From NCBI GenBank assembly GCA_018466975.1, contig CM031560.1:2356001-2420000 (forward strand): 64,000 nucleotides of DNA, read 5' to 3'. This document shows positions 34,834 to 46,627 of this stretch, one piece after another. The DNA is from Sparassis latifolia. Its lineage: Eukaryota > Basidiomycota > Agaricomycetes > Polyporales > Sparassidaceae. The notes under the pieces were generated by a model. It was not told where the DNA came from, ran no database searches, and worked only from the letters and a program-made list of their open reading frames with translations. How positions within the stretch are numbered: position 1 is the first letter of the stretch; each line of letters opens with the position of its first letter. A program made the position numbers and the translations under genes.

Positions 34834-37600
34834 ATGATCAAGCGACGCGTAAAGCGCGCCTTCTCCGAACTGCGAGGCGTTCCTCGCTTTCTTATACATG
34901 CAATGGATACCATCCTCGATGCAAAGCTCGATGAGCCCGTCGAACCCCAGTCTGCGCCACACAACCTGGACGACGATCGTACAGAAATTTTTCGACCATA
35001 CGACATAAAGAAGCGACGGTCTTTTGTCTCTACACTGCTGTCGACTCAGACGCGCCTGGAAAAGCTTGTCTTTCCGGACGCCACAGACCTCCCTTGTGCT
35101 CCCGCAGCGGCCTCTATTGTGGCTGCCGACAAAAAAAAGGCCACTGACTTCGTAGCCGCCTATGAGGCAATGTGCAACGAGCCCCTTGACATGGAGGAGG
35201 TTCGTAGTTTTCTCTGTCATCCGCTTACCTACCCCATTGACAACTTCTTCTAGGCCTACGTCCTCCTGTGTCTCACCAAGGGAGACACAGCCGTCAATCC
35301 ACGAGAAGGCCACACCTCGGAGTTTGAGACAGTATGTACTCTTTGTTGTTCGACTACCTGTCTACCGTGTTGACGGATTCTCGCCCACCAGATCCTTCCC
35401 GCAACAACCTCCCAAATCGCGGTGGCTCCCCAACCACATGCCAGCTACGAGTTACCCACGTTGACCACCGAGTCCGACTTTCAGGTCACTCCCGTTGTTT
35501 CATGGGAACCACCCGCCGACACTTCTTGTAACGAGCCTTCTCGGAGTGGCGAGGCCACTCCCAGCTTGTCCTACGCAGTGACGCCTTCGTCTTCCGAGAC
35601 ATCACTAGTCTTCCCTAGGAGTGTCCCTCAGCCTTCGGGATTCATCGCACCGGCTCACGACATCGTCCATGGACAAGTTGTGGACCAACTGTCTCAGGCC
35701 CACCTATGTCAAGAAGAGCCCACAGCCCCGTATCCTGACGCAATTTGTGACTTGAGCAGGGACGGCCCGAAGTCTCTTCCAGAATGCGATTCCGAGCTCG
35801 ATATCGATATGTCAGATTCGTTCGTCCAGGAGGAGGGCCAGTATGGAGCGGGTTTCGTGCAAGATGCCACGTACGGATCGTCAGCTGCTCTAGGACAAAC
35901 GAAGGACTTTTTCACTATGCAGACTCCCATTGGATACAACACAGTAAGTCTACCTTTGCTTATATCCCTCGGACGTCTTTACTCACGCTCACATCAGTGG
36001 CCGGTTCAGTACAATGGATATCTCTACCCAGAGATGGCATATCTGCAACAGCAACAGCCTCTCGCCCTATCGACGGAGCCTTCCCTGTTTACTGTGTTCG
36101 CTATACCCGCCGCTCCGGTGCTATTCACCGATCCTGCCTTGTCTACCATCTCTGCACCTGCGCCTTCGATGTTCTACCATAGTCCGCCCAGTGCATTCCC
36201 GACGAATTTCTACGGACCATCTCCAACAGCCCTGGACGTCACAAGCTCGCGCTGTGTGAATTACGATCAGGACGACCCGATGGATTATCATGCATACGAT
36301 GCAATGGATATAGAGAATTGGACGTACGATATCGATATGACGACGACGACAAGGAGCTCCGCCACGACGGATGTTATGGATGTCGACGACTCGGGTTATT
36401 GTGCGCTGTTACACAGTGAGGACATTCCCTTGAGCGCGGATCCTTACTCTGCTGGGTACGACAACGACGAAGAAATGGCCGAGCAGGCATCTGAGGTGCA
36501 CCCGGCCGTCGTGCATAGCATCACTCCTCTCTCTACGTCTGTTACACGCAATAGACCGCAGCCTCCCAGAACGCGTAGACGTGGCCGGCGTACTGTTGGC
36601 GGTAACAACAAAGGTCAGAAGCTCGACGATTTGGAAGACTACGATTCCGACGACTTCGCCGTGAAGTTGGAGGATCAGCTTACCGAGGTAGCCGAGGAGG
36701 ATGTTCCCTCTCCCGACAGCATCAATGCTGCCGAAACGGATGTCCCTGCGCCCGACAGCCTCAACGCTACCAAAACGGATGTTCCTACGCCCGACAGGAC
36801 TGACGTTGCCGAGAAGGATGTTCCTGGAGTCGACAGTACTGAAGTTCCCACTGCTATCGGCGAGACAGACCCAACGCAGGTGCCGCTCGAAAGGGACCTG
36901 CGGAAAGAGGCTCATAGCTTCCTCGACAGCCTGGGAAAGCAAATGGTTGCTGCACAGGAAGTTGCGGCTACGGAGACTCAGTCTAACGGCACGGTAAATC
37001 CCACCGAAGTTGAAGCTGTGGTTGCGGGATCGAGCCAGGAATCCGGTACGAACAGCGATCATGAGATCATGGACAAAGCGACTGAACTCCTGTCGGCTCA
37101 GAGGGAAGAGAGTGATGATCTCCCTGACTTCACCGAAGAGGAGTGTGAGGTGGTTTTGAAGGAAGATCAGGCTACGGAGAAGCCTCAGCAGTGCAGCGAA
37201 GACGGAGACGGCAATGTCGCCGACGACGAAGCGATCCATGATGAAGGTGAACAGGACGGGGATGAATGCAGCGACGAAGACGATTATGACTCTACAACTG
37301 AAGAAGAAGATTGCGACGAAGAGGAGAATAACATATATGATGAACCAGACGAGAAGGAGCAAGGACAGGCGGCGCCCAAGGACGTTACCGGAGGATTCGT
37401 TCTCAACTACTATCGTCGGTATGTGAACTTTCATACCTATTGTCTGTTATATCGAGAGTTCACGCCGCTTCTACAGGGGGGGACCAGTGCTCCCAGCGGC
37501 CTACATGTCTAGACCCGCGGCGAAAGTGTCAACCCCGTCTGTGGGCAAGGGCGCAACCGACGAATTATCTGCGATGATGGCGCGGATGAAGCCAGTGTAG
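34834..37600 (+). CDS. Uncharacterised 846-residue acidic repeat protein
   Basis: Exons 34834..35199, 35254..35331, 35392..35943, 35998..37418 and 37477..37600. All four introns are 52-60 nt with standard ends. The basic N terminus (MIKRRVKRAFSELRGVPRF) leads to a short helical region ending LDMEEAYVLLCLTKGD. The middle is Ser/Thr/Pro/Gln-rich and probably disordered. A basic patch (RPQPPRTRRRGRRTVGG), a possible nuclear localisation signal, sits near residue 550. Then come four imperfect copies of a 12-13 residue unit of the form (E/T)DVPxPDSxNAAE, and a long Asp/Glu-rich tail. Splicing the last intron replaces a weak read-through end with MSRPAAKVSTPSVGKGATDE and a final MARMKPV. I recognise no catalytic domain; the composition suggests a nuclear or chromatin-associated scaffold, which is inference only. 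Confidence 0.75.
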
Positions 37601-38409
37601 TCCGGCTACCCAAGAAGCTGCCCTAGAGTCCTCCGACCTCCTCTCATATCCTTGGAATTCATTGTCGCCTGACACCGCTCGCTCGACGAAGCACTAGGCA
37701 TGGGCATTGCAGTGCATGCGGTCTACTTCCTGGTGCTGTCCAGGTGGTGTCGCCTCATCATGGATTCTATCCCTGAAATTGTCGTTCAGCTGCCCATAGT
37801 CGGGATTACATCGTATCTGTGGTTCTGCCGGTTCTGCAATCCTCATAGTCGAACGGCCAGATTGGCCTTCGACCACATACCCCTCGACAGAGTGCGAAGT
37901 CGGCAGCTCCACCATCGGAGTTGCATTATATACCATGTCTCGCCTCTCAGCGGACGAAGAGACGTCCGAGAATTCAAACTGAGGCTCCGCATCTCCTCTC
38001 ATATACCGTCAAGCTTTCGCTCTCACCTCGCTTTGTTAAGTCAGACCTGGCGCGTCATCTACTGTACATATTCTCTACAGATGAACCTGTCAGACAGTAG
38101 CCGGATCCATATACCTTTACCCTGTTGGTTATACCCTGTTGTTTATACTGATGTTGTATTCGCGTCTTCACACCTGTGAATCGTGATCACTGTACAGACT
38201 GGATCCCTCGCATGTCCTCGAATTGGAATACAACAGCGTTGCGGCTGCAAGTCGATATCACTCCATCAACCAAAGTGCGAACGTCACAAGCTGTATCGTT
38301 GGTCATTCAAGAAACTACACAATACATCGCATTGGTATACAGACCGCAATCACAAGACAGCTCGAGCAAGATACAGGGTCGAAAGACAGCTCATTATGCA
38401 ATTGCGCAA
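37601..38409. other. Spacer between convergent genes
   Basis: About 0.8 kb between the stop of the acidic repeat protein and the stop of the polyporopepsin-like gene. Short frames only. Confidence 0.5.
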
Positions 38410-39933
38410 TCATGCCAGAGCAGCGAAGCCGACGGCGTTCTGATCTATGGAGAAAGCAGTGTACACATTGGACATGAAACTGGAAGGGGAAAGCGGAAGA
38501 TCAGGAAGTGCCAGACATTTGTTCAAGTGAGCCCTACTTACATGTCGCCGAGGAGCCACGTGTTAGAGCCCAGGCCGAGGTTATCGCTGGCACCAATGGC
38601 ACCAACGCACTGGCTAGAGTCGCTCGACGAGGTACCCTGGTTGAAGCTGTGTACGAGATAGTAAGTTGGGCTCACCTCAGGGCAGGAAAACTTACAGGCT
38701 CGGGTCAATCTGCCAGGTCTGGCCACCCCAGCTGAAGCCGACGGTGGCACTACTGTCGCAGGGGAAGGTGTACGTTCCATCACTGCCCTGCTGGGAGCCG
38801 GGGATAGCGGCGTAGAGCTGGGAAACGCCGGAGGTTGGGCCGTACGCGAGCGTGGTGCCAGAGTCGATGACGGTGTCAAAGCCGGAAGTTGCCGTCTGAC
38901 CATTCACAATCGCGGACGCGCCGCCAATCTGCCAGAATCCGTCCGATGACGAAAGGTCGTGATACTCAATGTCACCGCTATAGAGCGAGGAGTCGGTGCC
39001 GCCCATGTACAACTCGGCGCCGCTGGACGTGAGCTTGAAAGCGAAGACGCCCTGGGAGATCACGCCTTCACTGGAGGCAGTGAAGGGGAAGGGGCTCTGC
39101 GCCATATATTAGAGGGAGAGAGGAGAGCATCGATGGAAAGATATGGCGCACAGATTGAAGCTGAGAAATCGACTGGAAGGCCAATCCCATTAGGCCATCA
39201 GCAGGGTCCGACTGGAATTCACCAGACTCGCTCGTCACAGCCGAAAGGGCTTGGCCAGTGACAGTAACACCGGACAGAGATACTGGATGGCCACGAGGTC
39301 AGTATCGATCGGCCTCTAACCGGGGAAGCTCACTACTGACCAGTGTCTGTGTACTCGGGGCCAGAAGCGGTAGACCCGTCTCCATAACTAATCTGGAAGG
39401 TGCCACTCTCACTCTTGCTGGTTGACGACGAGGATGGATTGTATGTGCTGTGCGAGCCGCATCCACTGCATGAGGAGGAGGGGATCCAGAGGTCAGCAGA
39501 GCCAGTGTCGAAGTCGATCGCGAAGTCGGTCGCAGGCGTGCCGATGGAGACGGTACCCGTCCACTCAAGACCATTCTGTTCGTCGGTCAACGGCAAAGCC
39601 TGGCGCTTGGAGAGCGTGACAGGCTTTGGGATATAGAGACTGTCAGAAAGAAAACCTTTGTTGCGCTGGAGGTTGATCAAGTTCTGGCGATGCTTGCTGC
39701 AGATGACATACGTACATGAGTACCCGTACAGCGTGATCACTGAGAGATACATACTTCTGGACTTTAGCAAACTGGATGGCCGCCTTCGCGTAGTCGAAGG
39801 AGCCGTCGGATTTCTTTAGACTACCGCGCTTATGGAGGGGGACGTGTATGCCAGACTGAGAGTCGCGGGCAATTGGACTCGCAGACGCGATGAGAGCGAG
39901 TGCTACGGTGAGCAGAGTTGCCTTGCAGAACAT
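38410..39933 (-). CDS. Secreted polyporopepsin-like aspartic protease
   Basis: Exons 39933..39755, 39696..39341, 39282..39152, 39096..38696, 38646..38542 and 38479..38410 give 413 residues. A signal peptide (MFCKATLLTVALALIASASP) and a propeptide ending near the dibasic KR (residues 90-91) precede the mature A1 domain. Both active sites are intact: DFDTGSADLW (D123) and VIDSGTTLAYGP (D300). SYGDGSTASGPE is the flap region, ELYMGGTDSSLYSG and FSWGGQTWQIDP are characteristic of polyporopepsins, and the end reads WLLGDIFMSNVYTAFSIDQN. Unlike the two proteases at 15.7-21.3 kb it has no C-terminal membrane anchor, so it should be released from the hypha and digest external protein. The boundary of intron 3 (39151-39097) is the least certain. 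Confidence 0.93.
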
Positions 39934-41228
39934 GGTACTTGGTAGCTGAAGCTAGAGAACAAGCAGAGGACTGTGAAGATGTTTTTTGAGACAGATCTCG
40001 ACGACTGGATGAGGTTACTGGCCAAAGTGACCTGGCTTTTATACTACTCAAAAACTTGGAGACCGCATGCTCATCTCGCATAAGATGCTATGTCATGAGG
40101 GTCAGATTGATGTGGTCGCTGAAGTAAACATGTGGACAACAACGATCGCAGCGGGGTGGTCTCCACTACCACGTTGCATCGAAGCAGTCCTTGCAGATGG
40201 TCACTGACGCCGATCGCTTTGCGACGTCCGCTGCGCGAAGTGCACTCGAGTTCTGTGCAAGCCTGTGAAATGGTTAGCGACGGTGAGCTTCTATCGTGGA
40301 CATGGTCACTGACAACACGCTTCCATGTGAGATTGCAGTTCTAGCGCTCGATGGTATCCGTCTCCATTTGGATGCAAGCCAGAAGTATCCCGCCATTTAC
40401 CGGTTCCGGCCCATAGACCACCATGTGTATGAGCGGCGAGGCCGTGAGGCCATATGCTAGGACCGATCGGACTCGACGATGCGCCAGTTAAGTGTCGAAT
40501 GGTCCTTGCGGTATAAACAAAGATAAAGACTCTGGCGGTAAACGTTAGTCCTTCGGCGATGCCGAGGAACGTTCATCAAATAGATGCGATATGTCTGTTG
40601 GGAGAAGCTTTCAGACTCGCATCCGCGTGTGTCATCGAAAGTCAAGACAACGTGCTCACTGAGGCTCCACAAGTTACACATTGCCGCTGTGATCAGATTC
40701 GACAAGTTGGCAGTACTAGTAGTGCCATCGGAAAGATAAACGGGAGACAATAATCATAAGCTGTAGTCTCACGACAGAACTAACATGGCTGTGGGGCTGG
40801 TAATGTTCTCGTTCAAGCTGTGTGTCTCGAGAAGTTGCGGTCATATGGTCGCGCCGCAACTGAGCTGCCGATGCCATCACCGCCGAGTCGAGAAGGTTCC
40901 CATTTTTGGACGCAATACGGAAGGCATGCTATATTTGGCAGGTGTGTACGTTCGACATGTCGCTCCACTTCAAGCGGATGCGATGCGGAGGGCGACAACG
41001 GAGGCGAGCTCACTCCCCTCATCGTCATCCCATGCTATACATGAGTAAGTGCGCCTGCTGAGTGATGTTCGCCCCTTCTTCTCCTTGCGCTCGCAGTGTA
41101 CTGTCTTATTTAATGCATTGACTAGCGGGTTTATAAGCTAAACAGACATCAAAAATCGTAATGATGAATGAATTTTTGACGAGTATAGAAGAGGGCACAG
41201 AAGGACTACGATTCAAACAACCGAACCT
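39934..41228. other. Upstream region of the secreted protease, no further gene seen
   Basis: Besides the TATA element this 1.3 kb has several short frames on both strands, none with a family signature. Some fragments near 40170-40450 read protein-like in alternating phases and could be an old decayed gene, but I cannot name it. Confidence 0.4.
40036..40043 (-). promoter_or_regulatory. TATA box of the polyporopepsin-like gene
   Basis: TATAAAAG on the minus strand, about 105 bp upstream of the start codon at 39933, in the context AGTATAAAAGCC. The distance fits a start of transcription near 40010 and a leader of roughly 75 nt. A strong TATA box agrees with regulated expression of a secreted protease. 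Confidence 0.6.
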
Positions 41229-42443
41229 TCAAGGGAGCAGCCTCATAAATTCGACAAACACCACCAACATAATAGACGACCCAGTGGCAGGACCGACCAG
41301 GCGACAAAGGATCTTCGACTTTTCAGCCAAAAAAAGCTGCAGTTGTGCAACAATGCCATCCACAACTGTCCGCATGCGAGCGGCGAAATCGAAGTTGAAC
41401 ACGTCACCCGGGTCCCGGTAGAGCTGTACGACGAACGTGACCGCAATGCCGAGGCGGTGTGAGCCATAACCCCATCGAATTGCTGGAACCATGTTGGAAA
41501 AAAACAGAGATCGGACTGTCTGCACCACGCGAACCCGATCTGGAATTGCTCGAGGCAAGCTCCTTCAATAGCTAGCAAGGAATAGAGTGCATCATGCGCC
41601 CACTGCGAGTACCAGATCGGGTTGACTTCATTCAGCTGCAGTGAGACCAGTCGAGAGCGCTTGGAGAGGCTAACCAAACCTCCGGTGGGGTCCCACCCGT
41701 CGAGAAAAGTCAAGCATAGATGCTTCAAGGATGAGCTAGAAATATCGACGAGCAGGACGGCGGATATCCATGGCCGGTACCTGCACACCAAATCGAGCCT
41801 CTCAGGGTCAGATCGAAAGGGCCACTCGACAGTAAAGTCATAAGAGGTAGTACATCGACTTCAAGCGTGATATTATACAAGTAAATTCGATTCTCTTGTG
41901 GACCTGGTCTTGGTGGCGGGATAACATCCCAAGAAACATCGACGTGAAAGAGCTCATGAGCGTCGTCCAGTAAATTCGTTTGTACAGAATTGATCCCGGA
42001 AAACGCGGGAAACGTGCACAGCACTAGCTGACTTGAACGAACAGCAAGCAAAATAAAGTGTTTTGACCTTTGGGAAGTGTTTATGCAGCCGCTCTACGGT
42101 GTTGTCCAACATCGTCAGCAGGGGGAAATCCTGAAACGCCATGTTTGAGCTGCAACGAGACCTCGAGCAATTCCAACGGTAAAGTAGATCCTGGTGCCTG
42201 CGAGAACTTGAGGGTGCGAACATATTGCGCGAGGTAAGGAGACCCCTGCAAGCACACACACGTCGAGTCATTTGGATCGTTCCTGGGTAAGACAGTATTG
42301 AAGAGGTGGTGGCGAGTCGTCGGGAGCCACGGGCTACAGGAACTGCAGGCTGTAAGTGCATGAGGCACGTCATCCCACAGATGGTCCACTGGGATGTAAT
42401 CGCATATTTCTGGAAGGGTTCGAGTTGGCGCAGGGATCGACAT
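41229..42443 (-). pseudogene. F-box protein gene, broken by several frameshifts
   Basis: The N terminus reads as the F-box of the large agaricomycete F-box/leucine-rich family: LPEICDYI, DHLWDD, ALTACSSCSPWLPTTRHHLF, then SPYLAQYVRTLKFSQ. The conserved order continues downstream but in different frames: FPKVKTLYFACCSFKSAS, then SQLVLCTFPAFS and HVDVSW, then SLKHLCLTFLDGWDPTGG, then RLGIAVTFVVQLYRDPG. At least three frame changes occur, near 42130, 42035 and 41790, and splice-site pairs that would repair them are not apparent. Intact members would act as substrate adaptors of SCF ubiquitin ligases. Such families turn over fast, so decay is plausible. Confidence 0.55.
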
Positions 42444-42664
42444 CTATGGTGGCCTAATCTGTTCCGCATGAACATTAGACAAGCATCGGTGGTGAGCAGA
42501 GCCGTTTGAAACTGCCTCAACGTATAGTCGTATTTTCAACCTGGCGAGCCTTCTTTGGGAGCAGAGCTTGGCTGAGCGAATGGTGTGGCTGAGGCCCAGG
42601 CAAATTGAAGCGACTACATAAGCGCCCATTGTGCAGGCAACTGCGACAGCCGACACAGTATAAC

Positions 42665-43265
42665 ATGGAGACACCTTCCACACCGCGAGCACCTTCTTCC
42701 TCATCATCCTCGTCGCCGCCGCAACATGTTGTCTTCCAACCCGAAACAACCGGCAGCTACTGGTCTGATGTGAAGGAGGCTGTGAAGGTACGCCCGCGTC
42801 TCCCCAAACATGAATCTATCTCATGCGCGCCCAAGCAAGCGCATATCGTTTTGGGATGACTTGCAGAAGATCGGAGAGATTCCCTGCGCAAGGAGCAGCC
42901 TGCTGAGTGGTATCGCGAGCGGGACGGGCATTGGGGTCATCCGCGGAATGAGTGCCGGTACGTTCTCATTTTCGTTTGTTAAGAGAGATGGAAGTTTTCA
43001 ATTTTGGTGACTTGCAGGACCTTTTGTCGCGTGCAACTGGGCCGTCGGAACGTTCGCGCTCATCTCTCTCGGTACTTGGTGCGTTGCTTTGCACATGGTG
43101 AGATCGAGGTCGTTCATGTACGGATTTTGTAGGACCATCTGCCGAAGGTCGCTGGAAGAAGAGCGCAGACGGATCCAGCAGGTAGTTGAGCAACTTCCAA
43201 AACGTTTTGCGAAAGCACAGGAAGATTCGACATCATCACCCGAGGGCCCCAAATCTTCGTCGTAG
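42665..43265 (+). CDS. COX20: COX20, cytochrome c oxidase assembly factor
   Basis: Exons 42665..42787, 42867..42957, 43018..43078 and 43133..43265 give 135 residues, the usual COX20/FAM36A size. The core is EIPCARSSLLSGIASGTGIG, VIRGMSAGPFVACNWAVGTF, ALISLGTW, covering the two transmembrane helices of the family, followed by a basic helix (ICRRSLEEERRRIQQVVEQL) and a Ser-rich end. COX20 sits in the mitochondrial inner membrane and chaperones newly made Cox2 during copper insertion. The N terminus is Ser/Pro-rich without a classical leader, as usual for this protein. It lies tail-to-tail with the rhodanese gene (151 bp between stops) and close to the mitochondrial porin gene. Confidence 0.95.
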
Positions 43266-43416
43266 GGCTCGTTGTCGCATCCGACGTAGTGGGAGCATGT
43301 GCAGCGTTCGCGCGCGCATTTGTACATTAAAACCCAACGTATCCTAAGTGCTCTATTGCTACACTATACATAATGAGCATGGCCCCTCTATATGAAAATA
43401 TGCAAGGGCAGCACGA

Positions 43417-44000
43417 TCACATATGCAGCTCGCCCCATACGTCGTGTTTCCAGTTCTCCACAAGCTCAGGATCGTCCTTGTATTTTGCTTGAAAATCCTG
43501 GAAACCACCCTGCAGGATCCGCACGTCGTGGGCTTTGTCCTCCCCCTCAGCTTCAAGAAGATCACGTGTTTCTGCATAGATCTGGACGGCGAACGACATC
43601 TGTGAGAAGCGCATATGGTCAGACAACATGGCAAGGCACACATACGCTCGCAGCTTTAGGTCCCCTGCACGCGAAGGCGAAGATCAGCACCGGTTGCAAT
43701 ACAGCTGAGAAGCGGGGGCGTACCGGACTTGGGAGAGCGTGCAATGGAAGATCACCATCGGGATATCTTTCGTCTGTGCAACGAGGTCATCGAGTCTCGC
43801 CAGGAATCCATGAGAGGGAGAATTGTGCGATCCCTTGATGTTTCCGCCTTGCCAATCGTCATCACGCACATCCACAACGCAAAAGTCCTTCATCGGGACC
43901 TTGTCGCTCTTCATGATCGTGGCGAGCTCCTGCTGCTGGTCAGCAGCCTCATCTGCACCGACGAGGTGGAGCTTACGTCGGGAGATATGTACTTCGCCAT
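43417..44000 (-). CDS. Cdc25/Acr2-like rhodanese-fold phosphatase or arsenate reductase
   Basis: Exons 44000..43977, 43929..43724, 43664..43646 and 43599..43417 give 143 residues: a single rhodanese domain. The start MAKYISPDELATIMKS, the strand VVDVRDDDWQGGNIKGSHN and the active-site loop H-C-T-L-S-Q-V-R-G-P (Cys-x5-Arg) match small eukaryotic Cdc25-like proteins such as yeast Ych1/Acr2 and S. pombe Ibp1. The seven-residue active-site loop points to phosphatase or arsenate reductase chemistry rather than sulfur transfer. Exon 3 has only 19 nt, but splicing it is needed to join the catalytic loop to QIYAETRDLLEAEGED. Which substrate it uses cannot be told from sequence. It is divergently arranged with the porin gene. 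Confidence 0.88.
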
Positions 44001-44482
44001 TGCAGGTGCTCTGGAGTACAGTGAAGATAACGATCTGGCAAGCGAGGGCAGCAAACTCATAGCAGCGGGCTTATGTCATCAAGAAGGAATTGTTTTGCCA
44101 GACCTAAGTTAACGTTGCAACTTGACGGGCGGAATTTATATAACCGCGAAACAAGTAATGGTTCATTGTGTTCACTGTACAGCTCAGTAGCAGGGTCGAC
44201 GAGGCTATCATCCTCGCAAACCAGTCAACGCTGCCGAGGGTGTCCGACGAAGTCCGACCAGACGCGGCTGGTTCATCGACGGTTTTAGGAGACCCTGCGA
44301 TCATCAAGAACGATGAGCTCGTTTTATTCGGGATCGTATGACCAGGGAAAGACACGGAAGAGAGGAGGGAGTGTTGCCGAGGAGGAGCGACGCGCGAACG
44401 TGCACCGTTCGGGAGTGTCCGGAGGCATAAAGCGCGGCATGATTTTTGCACCTGCCAGTGTTCAACGTCACCTCTATCCACC
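44001..44482. promoter_or_regulatory. Shared divergent promoter region of the rhodanese and porin genes
   Basis: 482 bp between the two start codons, with no other gene. Both promoters must lie here. The only TATA-like string near the porin gene is CATAAAG about 55 bp upstream of its start codon, which is weak evidence. Confidence 0.5.
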
Positions 44483-45678
44483 ATGTCGTCCTCGTCTCTT
44501 CCTCAGCCTGTGCCCCCATCCTGGAAGGTACTTCTTACCGACTCACACGTTCTCGACGCAGTGCAGCTCACACCGCGTTGTTTGACACGTCCAGGACCTC
44601 GGAAAGTCGTCCAACGACCTTCTCAGCAAAGACTTCCCAATCAACGGAACCCAGCTTGAGGTCAAGACTACGACGCCCTCCAACGTCGCCTTCAAGGTCA
44701 ACGGCACCCGCGACACCAAGACCTCTCTCATTGCCGGAGACATCGAGGCGAAGTACACCGACAAGCCCCATGGTCTTGTCTTCACCCAGGCGTGGACGAC
44801 TTCCAACACGCTCCGCACCCAGGTTGAGCTTGAGAACCAGATTGCCAAGGGTCTTAAGGTCGACTTGAACACCGCACTCACCCCGGACAGCGGCTCCAAG
44901 ACCGCGCTCCTCACCACCACCTATAAGCAGCCGGGTCTCCACTGCCGTGCATTCCTTGACCTCTTCAAGGTTCGCAAAATGTCGCGTTTCAAATTACTTG
45001 CTTATTCATCATTCGATGTTTCGGGCGACCTTAGGGCCCCATTTTCACTGCGGACACCGTCCTTGGCCGAGATGGCTTCCTCGTCGGTGCTGAGGCGTCG
45101 TACAACGTGACGGAGGGCAAGGTGACGCGCTACGCGACCGCGATTGGTTTCAGCGCGCCTGAGTACGCTGTGACTGTCCACGGCCTCGGTAACCTGAGCA
45201 CCTTCGCTGCGAGCTACTATCACCGAGTCAGCCCCGACGTCGAGGCTGGTGCCAAAGCCATCTACGACACCAAGGCGACTACCCAGGGTGTAAGCCTCGA
45301 GGTGGGTGCTAAGGCGTGCGTATGAAGTTCGTTCTATATCCCAACGTGGAGACAATTGACGCGTCGTCTTATTAAAGATACCTTGACTCTGCAGCGTTCT
45401 TCAAGGCAAAGATTAACAACTCGGGTATTCTTGCTCTCGGTTGGTGTACTTCCTTTCCTCCTTTCCGTTTTATACTGACGTGTAATTTCAGGCTACACTC
45501 AGGCTCTCCGCCCCGGTGTGCGCGCGTCCTTCGGTCTTGCTCTCGACACACAACGACTGAACGACGTGACACCTGTTGGCCCCGCCCACAAGGTACGCGT
45601 TCCTACTCATCCAGATCATCCTTCTGTGTGACTAACCCTCTCCTACAGGTCGGCGCGAGCTTCACGTTCGAGGGCTGA
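44483..45678 (+). CDS. POR1: Mitochondrial outer-membrane porin (VDAC)
   Basis: Exons 44483..44527, 44595..44969, 45035..45315, 45378..45439, 45492..45592 and 45649..45678 give 297 residues. The N terminus (PVPPSWKDLGKSSNDLLSKD) is the amphipathic helix of VDAC, followed by alternating beta-strand sequence: AGDIEAKYTDKPHGLVFTQ, RTQVELENQI, GPIFTADTVLGRDGFLVGAE, YAVTVHGLGNLSTFAASYYH, then GILALGYTQALRPGVRASFG and the final strand KVGASFTFEG. Eukaryotic porins form the main metabolite channel of the mitochondrial outer membrane. Exon 1 codes only 15 residues. The length and the closing strand agree with fungal porins, and no position looks unusual. Confidence 0.96.
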
Positions 45679-45873
45679 AAATGTGCATGTGTGTATTTGT
45701 TAGTCACGTAGGACGAGCTATTACAATAATAAACCGAATTCACGACGTTCGTCAGGATGAAACGATATGACGACGGATTCGAAGTGCAGCGTGACGTGTG
45801 ACGCAACATAGGGTAAAGTGACTGACGTGTTCCACGCCCGGCGCCTATTTCGTCGTAGTCCTTCGACCCTATC

Positions 45874-46559
45874 ATGATGGTCAACAACAACCAGATTGCA
45901 TTCAGTGTTACTGGGGCTGCTCCTGACCTTACCCAGACAGCTCCTGCTTTGAATTTTACACTTACTCTGCTCCTGGAATCCGATGAGGATTACCACTATA
46001 TCAACGGATTGCGCACTAAACACTACCCACCCGATCTTCTGTTCAACCCTGCACACATTGGGATATTCACTCGCCTGACGGTTCCGCCTGCTCTCGTGGC
46101 TGAGGTGCATGCTGATCTCGCTGAGATGGGGCGCAAGGAGAAGCGCTTTACGCTCCAGCTTGCGCGCAAACCCCAGCTGTGGGGCAAATGCGTCGTTCTG
46201 CCGGTGATGTCCTCTCCGCTGGAGAGCGTGCGAAGTGCTCTGAATACCAGGTGCGATATTCTCCGTCTACAATTGATCAGAACGGGATCATGCTCATCTG
46301 CGATTTGTCCTTTTTTAGGTGGGCGGGCATGGGTATCGTGCACCCCTCAGAGCGTAACGGCTATCAGCCCCACTTCACCGTGCATGGTCGTGTCTCGGCC
46401 GTCGCAGCGCGCGCCGCACACGCCCGCGTCTCGCAGTCGTTCGCCGCACGTGCACAGGTGAAGAGGTTGCCGCGCGGGCGCGCGCTCGGCTTCCAACTCT
46501 GGGAGTACCAGGAGGGGATGCCGTGGCGCCACGTCGCGACCTTCCCATTCACAGGATGA
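45874..46559 (+). CDS. 2H phosphoesterase (2'-5' RNA ligase / LigT superfamily)
   Basis: Exons 45874..46250 and 46319..46559, 205 residues. The layout is that of the LigT-like fold: LNFTLTLLLESD, NGLRTKHYPPDLLFNPAHIG, then KPQLWGKCVVLPV, then RWAGMGIVHPSERNGYQPHFTVHGRV. The family carries two H-x-T/S motifs. The second is clear (PHFTV). The first reads H-I-G-I here, so the Thr/Ser that normally follows the first catalytic His is Gly. That weakens the case for full activity, although the His itself is present. Relatives open cyclic phosphates or act on 2'-5' linkages in RNA processing; the fungal role is unknown. A Met at 45877 is an alternative start. Confidence 0.82.
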
Positions 46560-46627
46560 AAGTGGGCCGAGGCAATGATCTGCGTTGTGCTGAGTGCTGG
46601 TAGTGCGAACTTGTTATGAGCTCGTCG

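Noticed and set aside
36409..37434. 341-codon minus-strand frame rich in hydrophobic residues
   Set aside because: It is the reverse complement of the acidic tail of the 846-residue protein; GAN codons read as hydrophobic codons on the other strand.
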